From Paenibacillus timonensis (GTDB taxonomy: Bacteria > Bacillota > Bacilli > Paenibacillales > Paenibacillaceae), in assembly GCF_009725205.1 (NCBI RefSeq), contig NZ_WNZY01000031.1, forward strand, positions 1 to 53,329: 53,329 bases of DNA, given 5' to 3'. A model generated the notes under the pieces. It ran no database searches. It saw nothing but the letters and a program-made list of their open reading frames with translations, and was not told the DNA's origin. Below, piece after piece: positions 8,728 through 18,318 of the stretch. Positions within the stretch are counted from its first letter, which is position 1. Each line of letters starts with the position of its first letter. The position numbers and the translations under genes were made by a program.

Positions 8728-11064
8728 ATGGGACCCCATAAATCCAAAGGCCGGCGTTTCCCGCTGCTGCCGTTGCGCGGTCTGCTCGTCTATCCAAGCA
8801 TGGTGCTGCATTTGGACGTAGGACGGGAGAAATCCGTGAAAGCGCTGGAAAAGGCCATGGTCGAAGATAATCTGATTCTCCTCTGTTCTCAATCGGAAGT
8901 GAACATAGAAGAACCAACCCAGGAAGATATCTTTCGCATCGGCACCGTCGCGAAGGTGCGCCAGATGCTGAAATTACCTAACGGTACCATCCGGGTGCTG
9001 GTGGAAGGCATGGAACGCGCAGAAATTATCGAATATTTGGATAATGACGAATATTATGAGGTTATGGCCAAAGAACGTCCGGAGGAAGAAACGGTCGATT
9101 CGGAAGTTGACGCGCTCATGCGCACGGTGTTAACCCAATTCGAACATTATATCAATTTATCCAAGAAGGTTACGCCGGAGACGCTGGCTGCGGTATCGGA
9201 CATTGAGGAAGCTGGGCGCCTGGCAGACGTCATTACCAGCCATTTGTCGTTGAAGATCAAAGATAAGCAGGAAATCCTTGAAACGATCGACGTCCGCAAG
9301 CGGTTGGAGAAACTCCTCGACATCTTGAATAACGAGCGCGAAGTACTTGAGTTGGAACGTAAAATCAACCAACGCGTCAAGAAACAAATGGAGAAGACGC
9401 AGAAGGAATATTATTTGCGCGAGCAAATGAAAGCGATCCAGAAGGAGCTCGGCGAGAAAGAAGGGCGGGCTGGAGAAGCGGAAGAGCTGCGGACCCAACT
9501 CGAGGAGAAAGGGCTGCCGGAGAACGTTCGGGAGAAGGTCGAGAAAGAAATCGATCGCCTGGAGAAAATGCCGGCCAGCTCGGCGGAAGGCGGCGTTATC
9601 CGCAACTACGTGGATTGGCTGCTTAGCTTGCCGTGGAGCAACAAGACCGAGGATGACCTGGATCTCGCTAAGGCGGAACAGGTGCTGAATGAAGACCACT
9701 ATGGTCTGGATAAGCCGAAAGAACGGGTCCTGGAATATTTGGCCGTACAGAAGCTGGTCAAAAAACTGAAAGGGCCGATTCTTTGCCTAGTCGGACCACC
9801 AGGGGTCGGGAAAACGTCGTTGGCTCGTTCAATCGCTCGTTCCCTGGGTCGAGAATTCGTCCGCATTTCGCTCGGCGGCGTTCGGGACGAAGCGGAAATC
9901 CGTGGACACCGCCGCACCTACGTCGGCGCCATGCCTGGCCGGATTATTCAGGGCATGAAGACGGCAGGCACGCTGAATCCGGTGTTTCTGCTGGACGAAA
10001 TCGACAAGATGGCCTCCGATTTCCGCGGCGACCCCTCGTCGGCGTTGCTTGAGGTACTGGATCCAGAGCAAAATAACACCTTCTCGGATCATTTTATCGA
10101 GGTTCCGTTTGATCTTTCGAACGTCATGTTCATCACGACGGCTAACGCGGTGCATAATATTCCGCGTCCGCTGCTCGATCGGATGGAAACGCTGTTTATT
10201 CCCGGTTATACGGAACTGGAGAAGCTCCAGATCGCGAACCGATATTTGCTGCCGAAGCAAAAACGCGAGCATGGGCTGGAACCGGAGCAACTGGCGATCG
10301 GTGAAGACGTGTTGCTGAAAGTCATCCGCGAATATACCCGCGAATCCGGCGTCCGTAATTTGGAACAACAGGTGGCCGCATTATGCCGCAAAGCCGCGAA
10401 ACAGATCGTATCCGAAGACAAGGAGCAAATCTCAATCACCTCGGACACGTTGAAGGATTATCTCGGCCCAGGGAAATTCCGTTATGGCTTGGCCGAGCTG
10501 GAGGACCAGATTGGCACAGTCACCGGGTTGGCCTGGACGGAGGTCGGCGGAGAAACGCTGGTGATCGAGGTGACGGTCGTGCCGGGCGCCGGGAAGCTCA
10601 CGCTGACCGGCAAGCTGGGCGATGTCATGAAGGAATCCGCGCAGGCGGCTTTCAGCTACACTCGTTCCAAAGCGGCGGAGCTTGGGATTCCGCTTGATTT
10701 TCACGAGAAGAACGATATTCACATCCATATCCCCGAAGGGGCCATTCCGAAAGACGGTCCGTCGGCGGGCATCACGATCGCTACGGCGTTGATCTCGGCC
10801 TTAACCAACCGCCACGTTTCCAAGGACGTCGCCATGACCGGCGAAATTACACTGCGCGGACGCGTGCTGCCGATCGGCGGATTGAAAGAGAAATCGCTTG
10901 CCGCACATCGGGCGGGCTATCGCAAAGTCCTGATGCCGAAGGACAACGAGCGCGATCTGCGCGACATTCCGGACAGCGTTAAGGAAGATCTGGAGTTCGT
11001 GCCGGTGTCCCACATGGACCAAGTGCTCGAGCATGCGCTTGTGGAACATCCCGAAGTGCATTAG
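8728..11064 (+). CDS. lon: Lon (LonA), ATP-dependent protease
   Basis: Lon degrades misfolded and regulatory proteins as a soluble hexamer. The 778-aa protein has the N-terminal substrate domain (about 1-200), a coiled-coil region, Walker A GPPGVGKT at 356-363, Walker B FLLDEIDK, and the C-terminal peptidase domain. The catalytic dyad is Ser679 (KDGPSAG) and Lys722 (GGLKEK), the same numbers as in E. coli Lon. The ATG follows TTGGAGGTG at 9 nt. The upstream dyad suggests it is controlled separately from lonB. Confidence 0.98.
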   Translation: MGPHKSKGRRFPLLPLRGLLVYPSMVLHLDVGREKSVKALEKAMVEDNLILLCSQSEVNIEEPTQEDIFRIGTVAKVRQMLKLPNGTIRVLVEGMERAEIIEYLDNDEYYEVMAKERPEEETVDSEVDALMRTVLTQFEHYINLSKKVTPETLAAVSDIEEAGRLADVITSHLSLKIKDKQEILETIDVRKRLEKLLDILNNEREVLELERKINQRVKKQMEKTQKEYYLREQMKAIQKELGEKEGRAGEAEELRTQLEEKGLPENVREKVEKEIDRLEKMPASSAEGGVIRNYVDWLLSLPWSNKTEDDLDLAKAEQVLNEDHYGLDKPKERVLEYLAVQKLVKKLKGPILCLVGPPGVGKTSLARSIARSLGREFVRISLGGVRDEAEIRGHRRTYVGAMPGRIIQGMKTAGTLNPVFLLDEIDKMASDFRGDPSSALLEVLDPEQNNTFSDHFIEVPFDLSNVMFITTANAVHNIPRPLLDRMETLFIPGYTELEKLQIANRYLLPKQKREHGLEPEQLAIGEDVLLKVIREYTRESGVRNLEQQVAALCRKAAKQIVSEDKEQISITSDTLKDYLGPGKFRYGLAELEDQIGTVTGLAWTEVGGETLVIEVTVVPGAGKLTLTGKLGDVMKESAQAAFSYTRSKAAELGIPLDFHEKNDIHIHIPEGAIPKDGPSAGITIATALISALTNRHVSKDVAMTGEITLRGRVLPIGGLKEKSLAAHRAGYRKVLMPKDNERDLRDIPDSVKEDLEFVPVSHMDQVLEHALVEHPEVH

Positions 11065-11112
11065 CATGAAAGGCGCGGCGGAAGCTTACACCGCGTTCAA
11101 GAGAGGAATTGA

Positions 11113-11760
11113 ATGATGAAAGTAACTAAGGCTGAATTTATCATCAGCGCCGTTGGCCCCGATCAATATCCTGAGGACGCCTTGCCGGAAATTGCTCTGG
11201 CAGGGCGTTCCAATGTGGGCAAATCGTCGCTGATCAACCGAATGATTAACCGTAAAAATCTGGCGCGCACGAGCTCGACTCCCGGCAAAACCCAGCATCT
11301 GAACTATTACCGGATCAATGATCGGGTCTATTTTGTGGACGTGCCAGGCTACGGGTACGCTAAAGTATCTAAGTCGCAGCGCGAGGTCTGGGGCAAAATG
11401 ATCGAGAAGTATTTGCAGGAGCGGGAGACGCTGAAGCTGGTCCTGCAAATCATCGACCTCCGGCATCCGCCAACCAAGGACGACGAGTTGATGTACGATT
11501 GGTTGAAGGCGTACGATCTACCCGTTTGCGTCGTTGCGACCAAAGCGGACAAGATTCCGAAATCGCGCTGGCAAAAGCATCTGAAGATCATCAAGGAAGG
11601 GCTGGTACTGCGGGCGGGCGATCCGCTGATTCTCTTTTCCGCGGAAGAGGGGATTGGAAAGGACGAGCTATGGGCGCAGATCGCGCGGTATGCTGAACTT
11701 TCGGAGGAATCAGAGGATAGGATTCCGGACGGCGAGGAAGCCGAAAATGGAAAAAGTTAA
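11113..11760 (+). CDS. ysxC: YsxC/EngB/YihA, ribosome-assembly GTPase
   Basis: This GTPase helps late assembly of the 50S ribosomal subunit. The G motifs are G1 GRSNVGKS (31-38), the G2 threonine in TPGKTQ, G3 DVPGYG (76-81) and G4 TKAD. The 215-aa length is about 20 residues above the B. subtilis protein because of an acidic C-terminal tail. Two ATG codons lie together at 11113 and 11116. The first is used here; the second has better spacing to GAGAGGAA. The gene follows lon at 48 nt, as in B. subtilis. Confidence 0.96.
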   Translation: MMKVTKAEFIISAVGPDQYPEDALPEIALAGRSNVGKSSLINRMINRKNLARTSSTPGKTQHLNYYRINDRVYFVDVPGYGYAKVSKSQREVWGKMIEKYLQERETLKLVLQIIDLRHPPTKDDELMYDWLKAYDLPVCVVATKADKIPKSRWQKHLKIIKEGLVLRAGDPLILFSAEEGIGKDELWAQIARYAELSEESEDRIPDGEEAENGKS

Positions 11761-11834
11761 GAATTCGATGGATGCGGAAGGGATTTGAAGTAGTTTCAGC
11801 AGGAAAGTGAGCATGCAGCGGGATAGTTCAGGAT

Positions 11835-11859
11835 AAAAACGGCTTAGTGCCGTTTTTTC
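11835..11859 (+). terminator. Terminator after ysxC
   Basis: AACGGC-TTAGT-GCCGTT is followed by a T run. It ends the lon-ysxC transcript. Confidence 0.75.
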
Positions 11860-11957
11860 TGAAAAATGGCAAGAATTCACGTTTTGGCAGCTGAGCGTAC
11901 GGCAGGAATCGTAGTGTATAATTATGATAAAGCGATTTAAGAATTGAGGAGATTTGT

Positions 11958-12542
11958 ATGGCTCAGCGGTTAGCCACAGAGTATGTCAATGCCAGTATGC
12001 GTTTAACGGAAGTCCAGATGTCGCAGTTCGTTCACAAAGTATACGATCCTCACGTACGTCAGCGGGTCAAGGTGCTAGACAACGGTGGGCAAGTGGTCGT
12101 GCTGGAGGATGACGGCGGAGAAGAAGTGCATCTGCCATTTGAACGTAAGGACGGTTATTATGTCTGCGAAATGTCTTTCCGCTTGGAAAAACCCCATTTA
12201 ACGAACGTGATGAGACTGCTGTTCGCAGCTTTTAAAGGCTCCGGCATGGTCACTCGAATTTATAACGGATTCATGATGATGTATTATTATCAGGAAGGTC
12301 GGGTTCGCAAGATTGTCGAGTATTCCCGAGACTCCTATAAGCTGGTGTTCGAGTTCAAGGATGCAACGGCAGAGCTGCAGCAGGTGTACCGGAATAACGA
12401 TGTCGAGTTGGAAATCGCCCGTATCCGGAAGGACGTGAATGCACTGCTTGATCAACGGTTTATTGCCAGCGAAGCGGACGTGGATCGCATTGACGATGAA
12501 TTGCGCCATTGCTCGCGCAGATTGTTCGTTCTCGAAGCTTAA
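11958..12542 (+). CDS. Conserved-looking 194-aa protein of unknown function
   Basis: I do not recognise a domain. The protein is soluble, without signal peptide or membrane segment. The first ~75 residues look like a small beta-rich domain (VKVLDNGGQVVVLEDDGG). The middle is aromatic (FMMMYYYQEG at about 105-114) and the last ~60 residues are helical and charged. It is an isolated unit: GAGGAG precedes the ATG, a TATAAT (11917-11922) without a clear -35 lies upstream, and terminators lie on both sides. Codon use resembles its neighbours. It has none of the adenylation, condensation or carrier motifs expected if it were annotated as an NRPS module. Confidence 0.85.
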   Translation: MAQRLATEYVNASMRLTEVQMSQFVHKVYDPHVRQRVKVLDNGGQVVVLEDDGGEEVHLPFERKDGYYVCEMSFRLEKPHLTNVMRLLFAAFKGSGMVTRIYNGFMMMYYYQEGRVRKIVEYSRDSYKLVFEFKDATAELQQVYRNNDVELEIARIRKDVNALLDQRFIASEADVDRIDDELRHCSRRLFVLEA

Positions 12543-12611
12543 AAAATTTATGCCGTTTATCCACTTGGCTGAAGTCACCTGTGGGAGGGCGGCAACATAA
12601 TGTACTAGTGA

Positions 12612-12642
12612 TAACTACCCTGATATCAGGGTAGTTTTTTAT
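12612..12642 (+). terminator. Terminator after the 194-aa protein gene
   Basis: A perfect palindrome, AACTACCCTGA/TCAGGGTAGTT, is followed by six T residues. Confidence 0.88.
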
Positions 12643-12688
12643 TCCAAATACCGCAGGCGGAAGCGGCTTTTCCACCAGAAAAAATAAG

Positions 12689-12717
12689 TTGCATTTGTCT
12701 TCAAGAGATGTTATTTT
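12689..12717 (+). promoter_or_regulatory. Putative sigma-A promoter of speD
   Basis: TTGCAT (12689-12694), a 17-nt spacer and TATTTT (12712-12717) give a moderate match. It would start a leader of about 140 nt before speD. Confidence 0.4.
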
Positions 12718-12723
12718 TAATCT

Positions 12724-12864
12724 CGTTGAAAAGAATATAGGAACCAGGATTCACTCAGGACATGGAGATGTTGCGAGAGATTTTTCCCTCGAGAAGTGAA
12801 TGACGTAGGTCCTAGCGGATGAAATTTTTCAAACATTTTGTTCCTAGGAAGGGGGAGCCGGAAG
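12724..12864 (+). promoter_or_regulatory. Structured speD leader with a 13-codon upstream ORF
   Basis: ATTCACT (12749-12755) pairs with AGTGAAT (12795-12801), and TAGGAACC (12738-12745) pairs imperfectly with GGTCCTA (12808-12814), giving one long stem. TAGGAAC (12738-12744) can instead pair exactly with GTTCCTA (12840-12846), which touches the speD ribosome binding site. Between the arms, ATG 12762 to TGA 12803 encodes MEMLREIFPSRSE. No known SAM or polyamine riboswitch motif is recognised. Confidence 0.4.
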
Positions 12865-13263
12865 ATGGAATATTCAACTTTCGGAAGACACGTTGCGGTT
12901 GATGCTTGGGGAGTCGACTTTGAGGTGCTGAACAACGCAGGGTTGTTGGAAGCTCACCTGGTGGAAGCTGCAGAAGCCTGTGGAGCCACCGTGCTGTCCA
13001 TTCAGTCCAGACAGTTCGAGCCGCAGGGTGCTACTGTTCTTGTGATGTTGTCGGAAAGCCATCTCTCGATTCACACGTATCCTGAGAGAGGGTTTGCTGC
13101 CATTGATTGCTACACTTGCGGGGAAATGGTTGATCCGCAGCTGGCGATTGATTACCTGGTGACCGTCTTGAATCCAGAGAAAACGTACGCGAAGAAACTG
13201 ATTCGGGGTTTGGGCGAGTTGGAAGTCGCCGAACCGGACTCCAATCGGGCCGAATTCGTCTAA
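12865..13263 (+). CDS. speD: S-adenosylmethionine decarboxylase proenzyme (SpeD)
   Basis: SpeD makes decarboxylated SAM, the aminopropyl donor for spermidine. It is a pyruvoyl enzyme made by self-cleavage before Ser65 in LSESHLS; His70 and Cys85 match the processing and catalytic residues known from the short bacterial class. The 132-aa length fits the single-domain bacterial form. The ATG at 12865 is chosen because AGGGGGAG precedes it; a longer reading from 12838 would put that site inside the gene. It is a single-gene unit ending at a strong terminator. No spermidine synthase gene lies beside it. Confidence 0.96.
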   Translation: MEYSTFGRHVAVDAWGVDFEVLNNAGLLEAHLVEAAEACGATVLSIQSRQFEPQGATVLVMLSESHLSIHTYPERGFAAIDCYTCGEMVDPQLAIDYLVTVLNPEKTYAKKLIRGLGELEVAEPDSNRAEFV

Positions 13264-13300
13264 TCATTGATAGATTTTCGGAAATATGGGTAAAATAGGA

Positions 13301-13331
13301 TAACCATGGAGCTTCCATGGTTATTTGTTTT
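13301..13331 (+). terminator. speD terminator
   Basis: TAACCATGG-AGCT-TCCATGGTTA is a near-perfect stem followed by TTTGTTTT. Confidence 0.82.
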
Positions 13332-13399
13332 GACGGTATGAAATTCATAAATAATTCATAAAAAACTCATAGAAACTGCCGGGGAGTTTGGGACTACTG

Positions 13400-13416
13400 T
13401 GATATAATTAACATAG
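13400..13416 (+). promoter_or_regulatory. Extended -10 promoter of hemA with a PerR-like box
   Basis: TGATATAAT (13400-13408) is an extended -10 element with no good -35. The 15 nt at 13402-13416 match the PerR box TTATAATnATTATAA at about 11 of 14 fixed positions. The B. subtilis hem operon is a PerR target, which makes control by PerR plausible but unproven here. Confidence 0.45.
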
Positions 13417-13468
13417 TTTGTTTTCGGTAAATGCTATTGACATCTTTTTCAAGGCAGGTGAACTTGCA

Positions 13469-14908
13469 ATGCACATCGTCGTAGTTGGGTTAAACTATCG
13501 GACGGCGCCTGTGGAAGTCAGGGAACGCTTTTCTTTTGCGGACAAGGATATGCCGCAAGCGCTGCAGGAGCTCTTGCGCACCAAGAGTGTATTGGAAGGC
13601 GTGATTATCGCCACCTGCAATCGTACGGAAATCTATGTTGTGGTTGATCGTCTACACATGTGCGGGGCGTTCATTCGCAGTTTTATGGAACGTTGGTTCG
13701 GGGTTCCTCGCGAAGAATTTACCCGTCATTTATATATGTATGAAGATGAACAAGCGATACACCATCTGTTCCGTGTCGGATGTGGTTTGGATTCAATGGT
13801 GTTGGGGGAAACGCAAATCCTCGGTCAGGTGAAGAATGCGTTTCTGGTATCGCAAAGCGAGAAAGGGACTGGAACGTGGTTTAATATGCTGTTCAAACAA
13901 GCGGTAACGCTTGGCAAACGGGCCCACTCCGAGACGGCGATCGGCGAAAGTGCGGTGTCGATCAGCTACGCAGCCGTCGAGTTGGGCAAGCGGATTTTCG
14001 GCAGCTTTGAAGGGAAACGCGTATTGATCCTAGGTGCCGGCAAAATGAGCGAGCTAACGGCCAAGCATCTGAGCGGGGCTGGCGCGGAAGAAGTGCTGGT
14101 GGCCAACCGGACGTACGCTCGTGCTCAGGAGCTTGCCGCGAAATGCGACGGCGTGGCTTGTACGATGCAGGAAGCAATGGAGCGACTGGAAGAGGTCGAT
14201 ATTCTGATCAGCTCGACCGGTGCGGAAGGATATGTCATCACATCGGCGCAGGTTGCCCGGAGTATGAAGGGGCGGCTAGATCGCCCGTTGTTTATGATCG
14301 ATATTGCCGTGCCGCGGGATATCGAGCCGTCCATTGGCGAGTTGGAGCAGGTATTCCTGTATGATATCGACGATCTTGAAGGGATCGTGGAGAGCAATAT
14401 GGAGATGCGCCGTGCGGAAGCGGTCAAGATCGAAGGGATGATCGAGGAGGAGATGGCTGCTTTTGCAACCTGGCTACAAACGCTAGGCGTGAAGCCGGTT
14501 ATCCGAGCGCTGCAGGAGAAAGCTTCCGATATTCATGAAAGCACGCTGGACAGTCTCTTTAACAAGCTGCCGGAGCTGGATGAAAGGCAACGTAAAGTCA
14601 TTCGCCGACTTACCAAGAGCATTCTTAACCAAATGATGCATGATCCGATCAACCGGATCAAGGAACTGGCTGGGGAAACTCAAGGCACGGAAGCCTTGGA
14701 GCTGTTTACCCAAATTTTTGCGCTCGAGGAACGTTTGGATGCACCAAATGAAGCTCCTTCCGGCAAGGAGACCTCGGCGTCATTGGAGTCCAAAGAGATT
14801 TTATCAACCCAGGAGTCCGAAGGCTTAACGGATCTCCAAGGTGTGGCCCCAAGCCGAATCCCTTTTGAGCCGGAGCCTTCGCTGCCACTTGCGAAGGTAT
14901 CCGTGTGA
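13469..14908 (+). CDS. hemA: Glutamyl-tRNA reductase (HemA)
   Basis: HemA reduces glutamyl-tRNA to glutamate-1-semialdehyde, the first step of C5 heme synthesis. The active-site Cys50 lies in ATCNRTE. An NADPH-binding fold (VLILGAGKMSE, about 182-200) and a helical dimerisation domain follow. The ATG at 13469 follows GGCAGGTGA; an in-frame start at 13418 has no such site and would add 17 residues. Length is 479 aa against about 455 in B. subtilis, because of a low-complexity tail after about residue 425. hemX, next in B. subtilis, is missing here. Confidence 0.96.
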   Translation: MHIVVVGLNYRTAPVEVRERFSFADKDMPQALQELLRTKSVLEGVIIATCNRTEIYVVVDRLHMCGAFIRSFMERWFGVPREEFTRHLYMYEDEQAIHHLFRVGCGLDSMVLGETQILGQVKNAFLVSQSEKGTGTWFNMLFKQAVTLGKRAHSETAIGESAVSISYAAVELGKRIFGSFEGKRVLILGAGKMSELTAKHLSGAGAEEVLVANRTYARAQELAAKCDGVACTMQEAMERLEEVDILISSTGAEGYVITSAQVARSMKGRLDRPLFMIDIAVPRDIEPSIGELEQVFLYDIDDLEGIVESNMEMRRAEAVKIEGMIEEEMAAFATWLQTLGVKPVIRALQEKASDIHESTLDSLFNKLPELDERQRKVIRRLTKSILNQMMHDPINRIKELAGETQGTEALELFTQIFALEERLDAPNEAPSGKETSASLESKEILSTQESEGLTDLQGVAPSRIPFEPEPSLPLAKVSV

Positions 14909-14939
14909 TCTTAATAGGTTAAACTGCGAGAACGCCCTG

Positions 14940-15009
14940 AGCCCTCTGCCGTATGCACCGAATCGCAAGGCTGATTCGACGCTAAAGCGGATGGCACAGG
15001 GCTTTTTTT
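14940..15009 (+). terminator. Long branched terminator-like hairpin inside the hem cluster
   Basis: AGCCCTCTGCC (14940-14950) pairs with GGCACAGGGCT (14993-15003) with one mismatch, followed by a T run. An inner stem, CGAATC/GATTCG, makes it branched. It lies between hemA and the precorrin-2 dehydrogenase gene and could lower or regulate transcription of the downstream hem genes. Confidence 0.6.
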
Positions 15010-15088
15010 GAAGGGATGAACATGGAAAAATGCGGCAGGGTAGGGTATGCTATTAACGAGTTGAGGATAAGGATCAGGGGGATATGAC

Positions 15089-15739
15089 ATGCCTTATTAT
15101 GTGCCCGTCCTGTTGAATTTGACCGGCCGGCGTTGCGTTGTGATCGGTGGCGGGCCGGTTGCCGAGCGGAAGGCGATGATGCTGGTTGCTGCGGGCGCGG
15201 AAACGGTCGTAGTCAGTCCTGCCGTAACGGATGGTCTGCTGCGGCTTCTTAAGGCGCAGCGTCAGGGCGTTTGGATCGAACGCGAGTACCGACAGGGGGA
15301 TCTTGCCGGCGCGTTCTTGGCTTTCGCCGCGACGGATCGAACAGAAGTGAACGCCGCTGTCGCCGCCGAAGCTGAAGCGGAAGGCATTCCGATAAATGAT
15401 GCCGGAGATGGCGCGCGAGGAAGTATGATTACTCCCGGCGTTCTACGGCGCGGTGGGCTGGTGGTGGCCGTTTCAACCTCGGGAGCGGGACCGGCGGCAG
15501 CTCGGGAACTGATTCGGGAGATCGACCAGCATTTTGGAGAAGATTACGAACAGTATATTGACTTTTTGAGCTCCATGCGAGCTTTTATTAAAGAGCGGGT
15601 CAGCGATCCCGGTAGGCGAAAACGTCTGTTTCGAAGATTAGCTGAGTCCGATATTTTGACCTCGATCCGAGGAGGGGGTTTCCATCGGTGGAACGAAGCG
15701 GCGATGATCGCCTGGATCGAGGAACAAACGGAGGAATAA
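15089..15739 (+). CDS. Precorrin-2 dehydrogenase (siroheme synthase N-terminal type)
   Basis: This enzyme oxidises precorrin-2 to sirohydrochlorin with NAD+, on the way to siroheme. The NAD-binding motif [12 protein letters not shown] is at residues 18-28, and the family signature [20 protein letters not shown] is near the centre. The 216-aa length matches the Met8/YlnF/CysG-N family. There is no chelatase or methyltransferase domain; the methyltransferase is in the fused gene two positions downstream. The ATG follows CAGGGGGATATGAC. hemC starts 2 nt after its stop, so the genes are co-transcribed. Confidence 0.92.
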   Translation: MPYYVPVLLNLTGRRCVVIGGGPVAERKAMMLVAAGAETVVVSPAVTDGLLRLLKAQRQGVWIEREYRQGDLAGAFLAFAATDRTEVNAAVAAEAEAEGIPINDAGDGARGSMITPGVLRRGGLVVAVSTSGAGPAAARELIREIDQHFGEDYEQYIDFLSSMRAFIKERVSDPGRRKRLFRRLAESDILTSIRGGGFHRWNEAAMIAWIEEQTEE

Positions 15740-15741
15740 GC

Positions 15742-16704
15742 ATGACAAAGCGAACGATTGTGGTGGGAACGAGACAAAGCCAATTGGCACTGACGCAGAC
15801 GGGACAGGTCATCGATGATTTGAAGGCGCTCTGCCAGAAGCATAACCTGCCGTATGATTTTGAAATCCGTAAGATTGTAACCAAGGGCGATCGGATCCTG
15901 GATGTGACGTTATCCAAGGTCGGTGGCAAAGGTCTGTTCGTGAAGGAAATTGAGCAGGCGATGCTGGACAAGGAAATCGACTTGGCGGTACATAGTATGA
16001 AGGATATGCCGTCCGTGCTGCCGGACGGGCTGATCAACGGTGCCGTGCCGCGGAGGGTAGATCCTCGGGATGCGCTGATATCGAGATGCGGCCTGAGCCT
16101 TGACGAACTGCCTCATGGCGCCAAAGTTGGGACCAGCAGCTTACGCCGCGCCAGCCAATTAAAGGCTTATCGTCCGGATCTCGTATTGGAGCCAATCCGA
16201 GGGAATATCGATTCCCGTTTGCGCAAGTTGGAGGAGGAAGGCTTTGATGCGATTATTCTGGCGGCGGCCGGGTTGTTCCGGATGGGCTGGGAGCATCGGA
16301 TTACGGCATATCTCCCGGCGGAAGTTTGTCTTCCGGCGGTTGGCCAAGGGGCGCTTGGGATCGAATGCCGTGAAGACGACGTCGAGGTTCGCCATCTTTT
16401 ATCCCTATACAACGATCCGGACACGGCAGTGACGGTTGCCGCTGAACGTCGTTTCCTCGGCGTGCTGAATGGCGGCTGCCAGGTGCCGATTGGGGCCTTC
16501 GCGACGTTACTGACGAACGAAGGGACCTCTGATCCAAGCGGCCGCTCGCGTTTGCAGTTGACGGGGATGGTTGGCTCAGCGGATGGCGCGAAAATATTAA
16601 AGGAAAGCGCCGAAGGGACAGATCCGACTGAACTGGGCGAACAGGTTGCCGGTCGGTTGATTTCCTTGGGTGCAGCCGCATTATTACAAGAAACCGGGGA
16701 GTGA
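15742..16704 (+). CDS. hemC: Porphobilinogen deaminase (hydroxymethylbilane synthase, HemC)
   Basis: HemC joins four porphobilinogen units into hydroxymethylbilane. The cofactor-carrying Cys246 is in NGGCQVPIG, and the substrate-binding arginines lie in SSLRRASQL. The ATG at 15742 is chosen since GGAGGAATAAGC precedes it; an upstream in-frame start would sit inside the preceding gene. Length is 320 aa, normal. The fused cobA-hemD gene follows 6 nt after the stop. Confidence 0.97.
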   Translation: MTKRTIVVGTRQSQLALTQTGQVIDDLKALCQKHNLPYDFEIRKIVTKGDRILDVTLSKVGGKGLFVKEIEQAMLDKEIDLAVHSMKDMPSVLPDGLINGAVPRRVDPRDALISRCGLSLDELPHGAKVGTSSLRRASQLKAYRPDLVLEPIRGNIDSRLRKLEEEGFDAIILAAAGLFRMGWEHRITAYLPAEVCLPAVGQGALGIECREDDVEVRHLLSLYNDPDTAVTVAAERRFLGVLNGGCQVPIGAFATLLTNEGTSDPSGRSRLQLTGMVGSADGAKILKESAEGTDPTELGEQVAGRLISLGAAALLQETGE

Positions 16705-16710
16705 TGGAGC

Positions 16711-18258
16711 ATGGCCGGTAAAGTTTATCTGGTTGGCGCGGGACCCGGGGATGCGCGATTGATTACGCTGAAAGGGCTCGATTGCCTGGAGAAGGGCGAT
16801 GTCATTGTGTATGATCGACTTGCCAATCCCAGTCTTTTAAAGAGAACGAAACCCGGAGCAGAGAAAATCTACGTCGGCAAAAGAACCGACCGCCACACGA
16901 TGAAGCAGGAGCATATTAATCAGTTGCTGGTCGATTTAGCGCTTGAGGGCAAAACGGTGGTTCGCTTGAAAGGCGGGGACCCGACGATCTTCGGCCGTGT
17001 TGGTGAGGAGGCTGAATTGCTTCGCAAGCATGGTATACCTTATGAAATCGTACCGGGGATCACCGCCGCGATCTCAGTGCCCGCATATGCCGGAATTCCC
17101 GTAACTCACCGGGATATGGCTTCGTCCGTGTCGATCATTACGGGTCATGAAAGCCCGGATAAGCTGGACCAATCGATCAATTGGGAAAAAGTGACGAACG
17201 CAACCGGCACCCTGGTATTTATGATGGGCGTAGCGAATATCGGACATATCAGCAGACAGCTGATTCATTACGGACGTCCGCCCGAAACGCCGGTCGCTCT
17301 CATCCGCTGGGGGACAAGAGCGGAGCAGGAGACGCTGATCGGCACGCTGGCCGATATTGAGCGGAAGGTTCGCGAAGCCGACTTCAAGCCGCCGGCCGTT
17401 ACGGTTGTCGGCGAGGTCGTGAGTCAGCGCGAACAGCTGAAGTGGGCAGAATCGCTGCCGCTGTTCGGCAAGCGAATTCTCGTCACCCGCTCGCGTTCGC
17501 AGGCGAGCGAGCTGGTGCGCGGCATCGAGGAGCTTGGCGGCGAACCGTACGAGTTCCCGGTTATCGACATCGTGATGCCGGAGGGGCGCGAGCTGGCCGA
17601 CACCGACGAAGCACTAGCCCAGTTGGAACGATACGATTGGGTGTTTTTTACGAGCGTGAACGGCGTGGAGTATTTCTTCTCGCACCTGGAGAGACTGGGG
17701 AAAGATGTAAGAGGGCTGCACAAAGCGAGAATCGCGGCCGTTGGGCCGGCGACGCAAGCGGCGCTGCGCCAACGAGGCATCACGGCGGAGGGTTTGCCGG
17801 GCAAGTTCCAAGCCGAAGGGCTGATGGATACCTACGGCAGCGAGCTGCAGCCGGGGCAGCACGTGCTGCTGCCGCGCGGGGATCTCGCTCGTGCCTGGCT
17901 GCCGGCTGCTTTGCGTGAGCAGGGATTAACTGTCACCGACGCGGTCATGTACCGAACGGTACCGGCCGGGGAAGCGGACGACGAGCTGCTGAAGATGCTC
18001 GAGAAAGGCCGCATCCACGCCGTGACTTTTACCAGTTCATCGACGGTGACGAACTTGCTGGCCGCTCTGAGCGCGATGGGCGTGGCCGATCCGGCTGCGG
18101 CGCTGCGGGGCACGGAGATCGCTTGCATCGGGCCGGTCACGGCAAATACGGCCAAGGAAGCCGGCCTAAACGTGTCCATTCTTGCAGAAGAAGCGACGAT
18201 CGACAGCTTGCTTCAGTCGTTGTGCGCTTGGAAAGAACGAAGCGCTCCAGCGGAGTGA
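16711..18258 (+). CDS. cobA-hemD: Fused uroporphyrinogen-III C-methyltransferase and uroporphyrinogen-III synthase
   Basis: Residues 1 to about 245 form a SAM-dependent methyltransferase (VGAGPGDARLIT at the start, VRLKGGDPTIFGR) that turns uroporphyrinogen III into precorrin-2. Residues from about 248 (LFGKRILVTRSRSQA) to the end form HemD, which closes and flips hydroxymethylbilane to make uroporphyrinogen III. The 515-aa fusion is known in several Bacillota. One polypeptide thus makes the common intermediate and draws it to the siroheme/cobalamin branch, while the dehydrogenase upstream takes the next step. ATG follows TGATGGAGC. Confidence 0.95.
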   Translation: MAGKVYLVGAGPGDARLITLKGLDCLEKGDVIVYDRLANPSLLKRTKPGAEKIYVGKRTDRHTMKQEHINQLLVDLALEGKTVVRLKGGDPTIFGRVGEEAELLRKHGIPYEIVPGITAAISVPAYAGIPVTHRDMASSVSIITGHESPDKLDQSINWEKVTNATGTLVFMMGVANIGHISRQLIHYGRPPETPVALIRWGTRAEQETLIGTLADIERKVREADFKPPAVTVVGEVVSQREQLKWAESLPLFGKRILVTRSRSQASELVRGIEELGGEPYEFPVIDIVMPEGRELADTDEALAQLERYDWVFFTSVNGVEYFFSHLERLGKDVRGLHKARIAAVGPATQAALRQRGITAEGLPGKFQAEGLMDTYGSELQPGQHVLLPRGDLARAWLPAALREQGLTVTDAVMYRTVPAGEADDELLKMLEKGRIHAVTFTSSSTVTNLLAALSAMGVADPAAALRGTEIACIGPVTANTAKEAGLNVSILAEEATIDSLLQSLCAWKERSAPAE

Positions 18259-18318
18259 TGATTTTTTAACACGGGGGTTGCCTGCCTCTGTGCTACATAT
18301 TAGGAGGGGATATCAAAC

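Noticed and set aside
11958..12542. Non-ribosomal peptide synthetase module
   Set aside because: At 194 aa with no adenylation, condensation or carrier motif, that label does not fit.
12549..12599. 17-codon ORF after the 194-aa gene
   Set aside because: It has no ribosome binding site and lies directly before a terminator.
12724..12864. SAM-I riboswitch before speD
   Set aside because: The conserved SAM-I core elements are not present in the leader.
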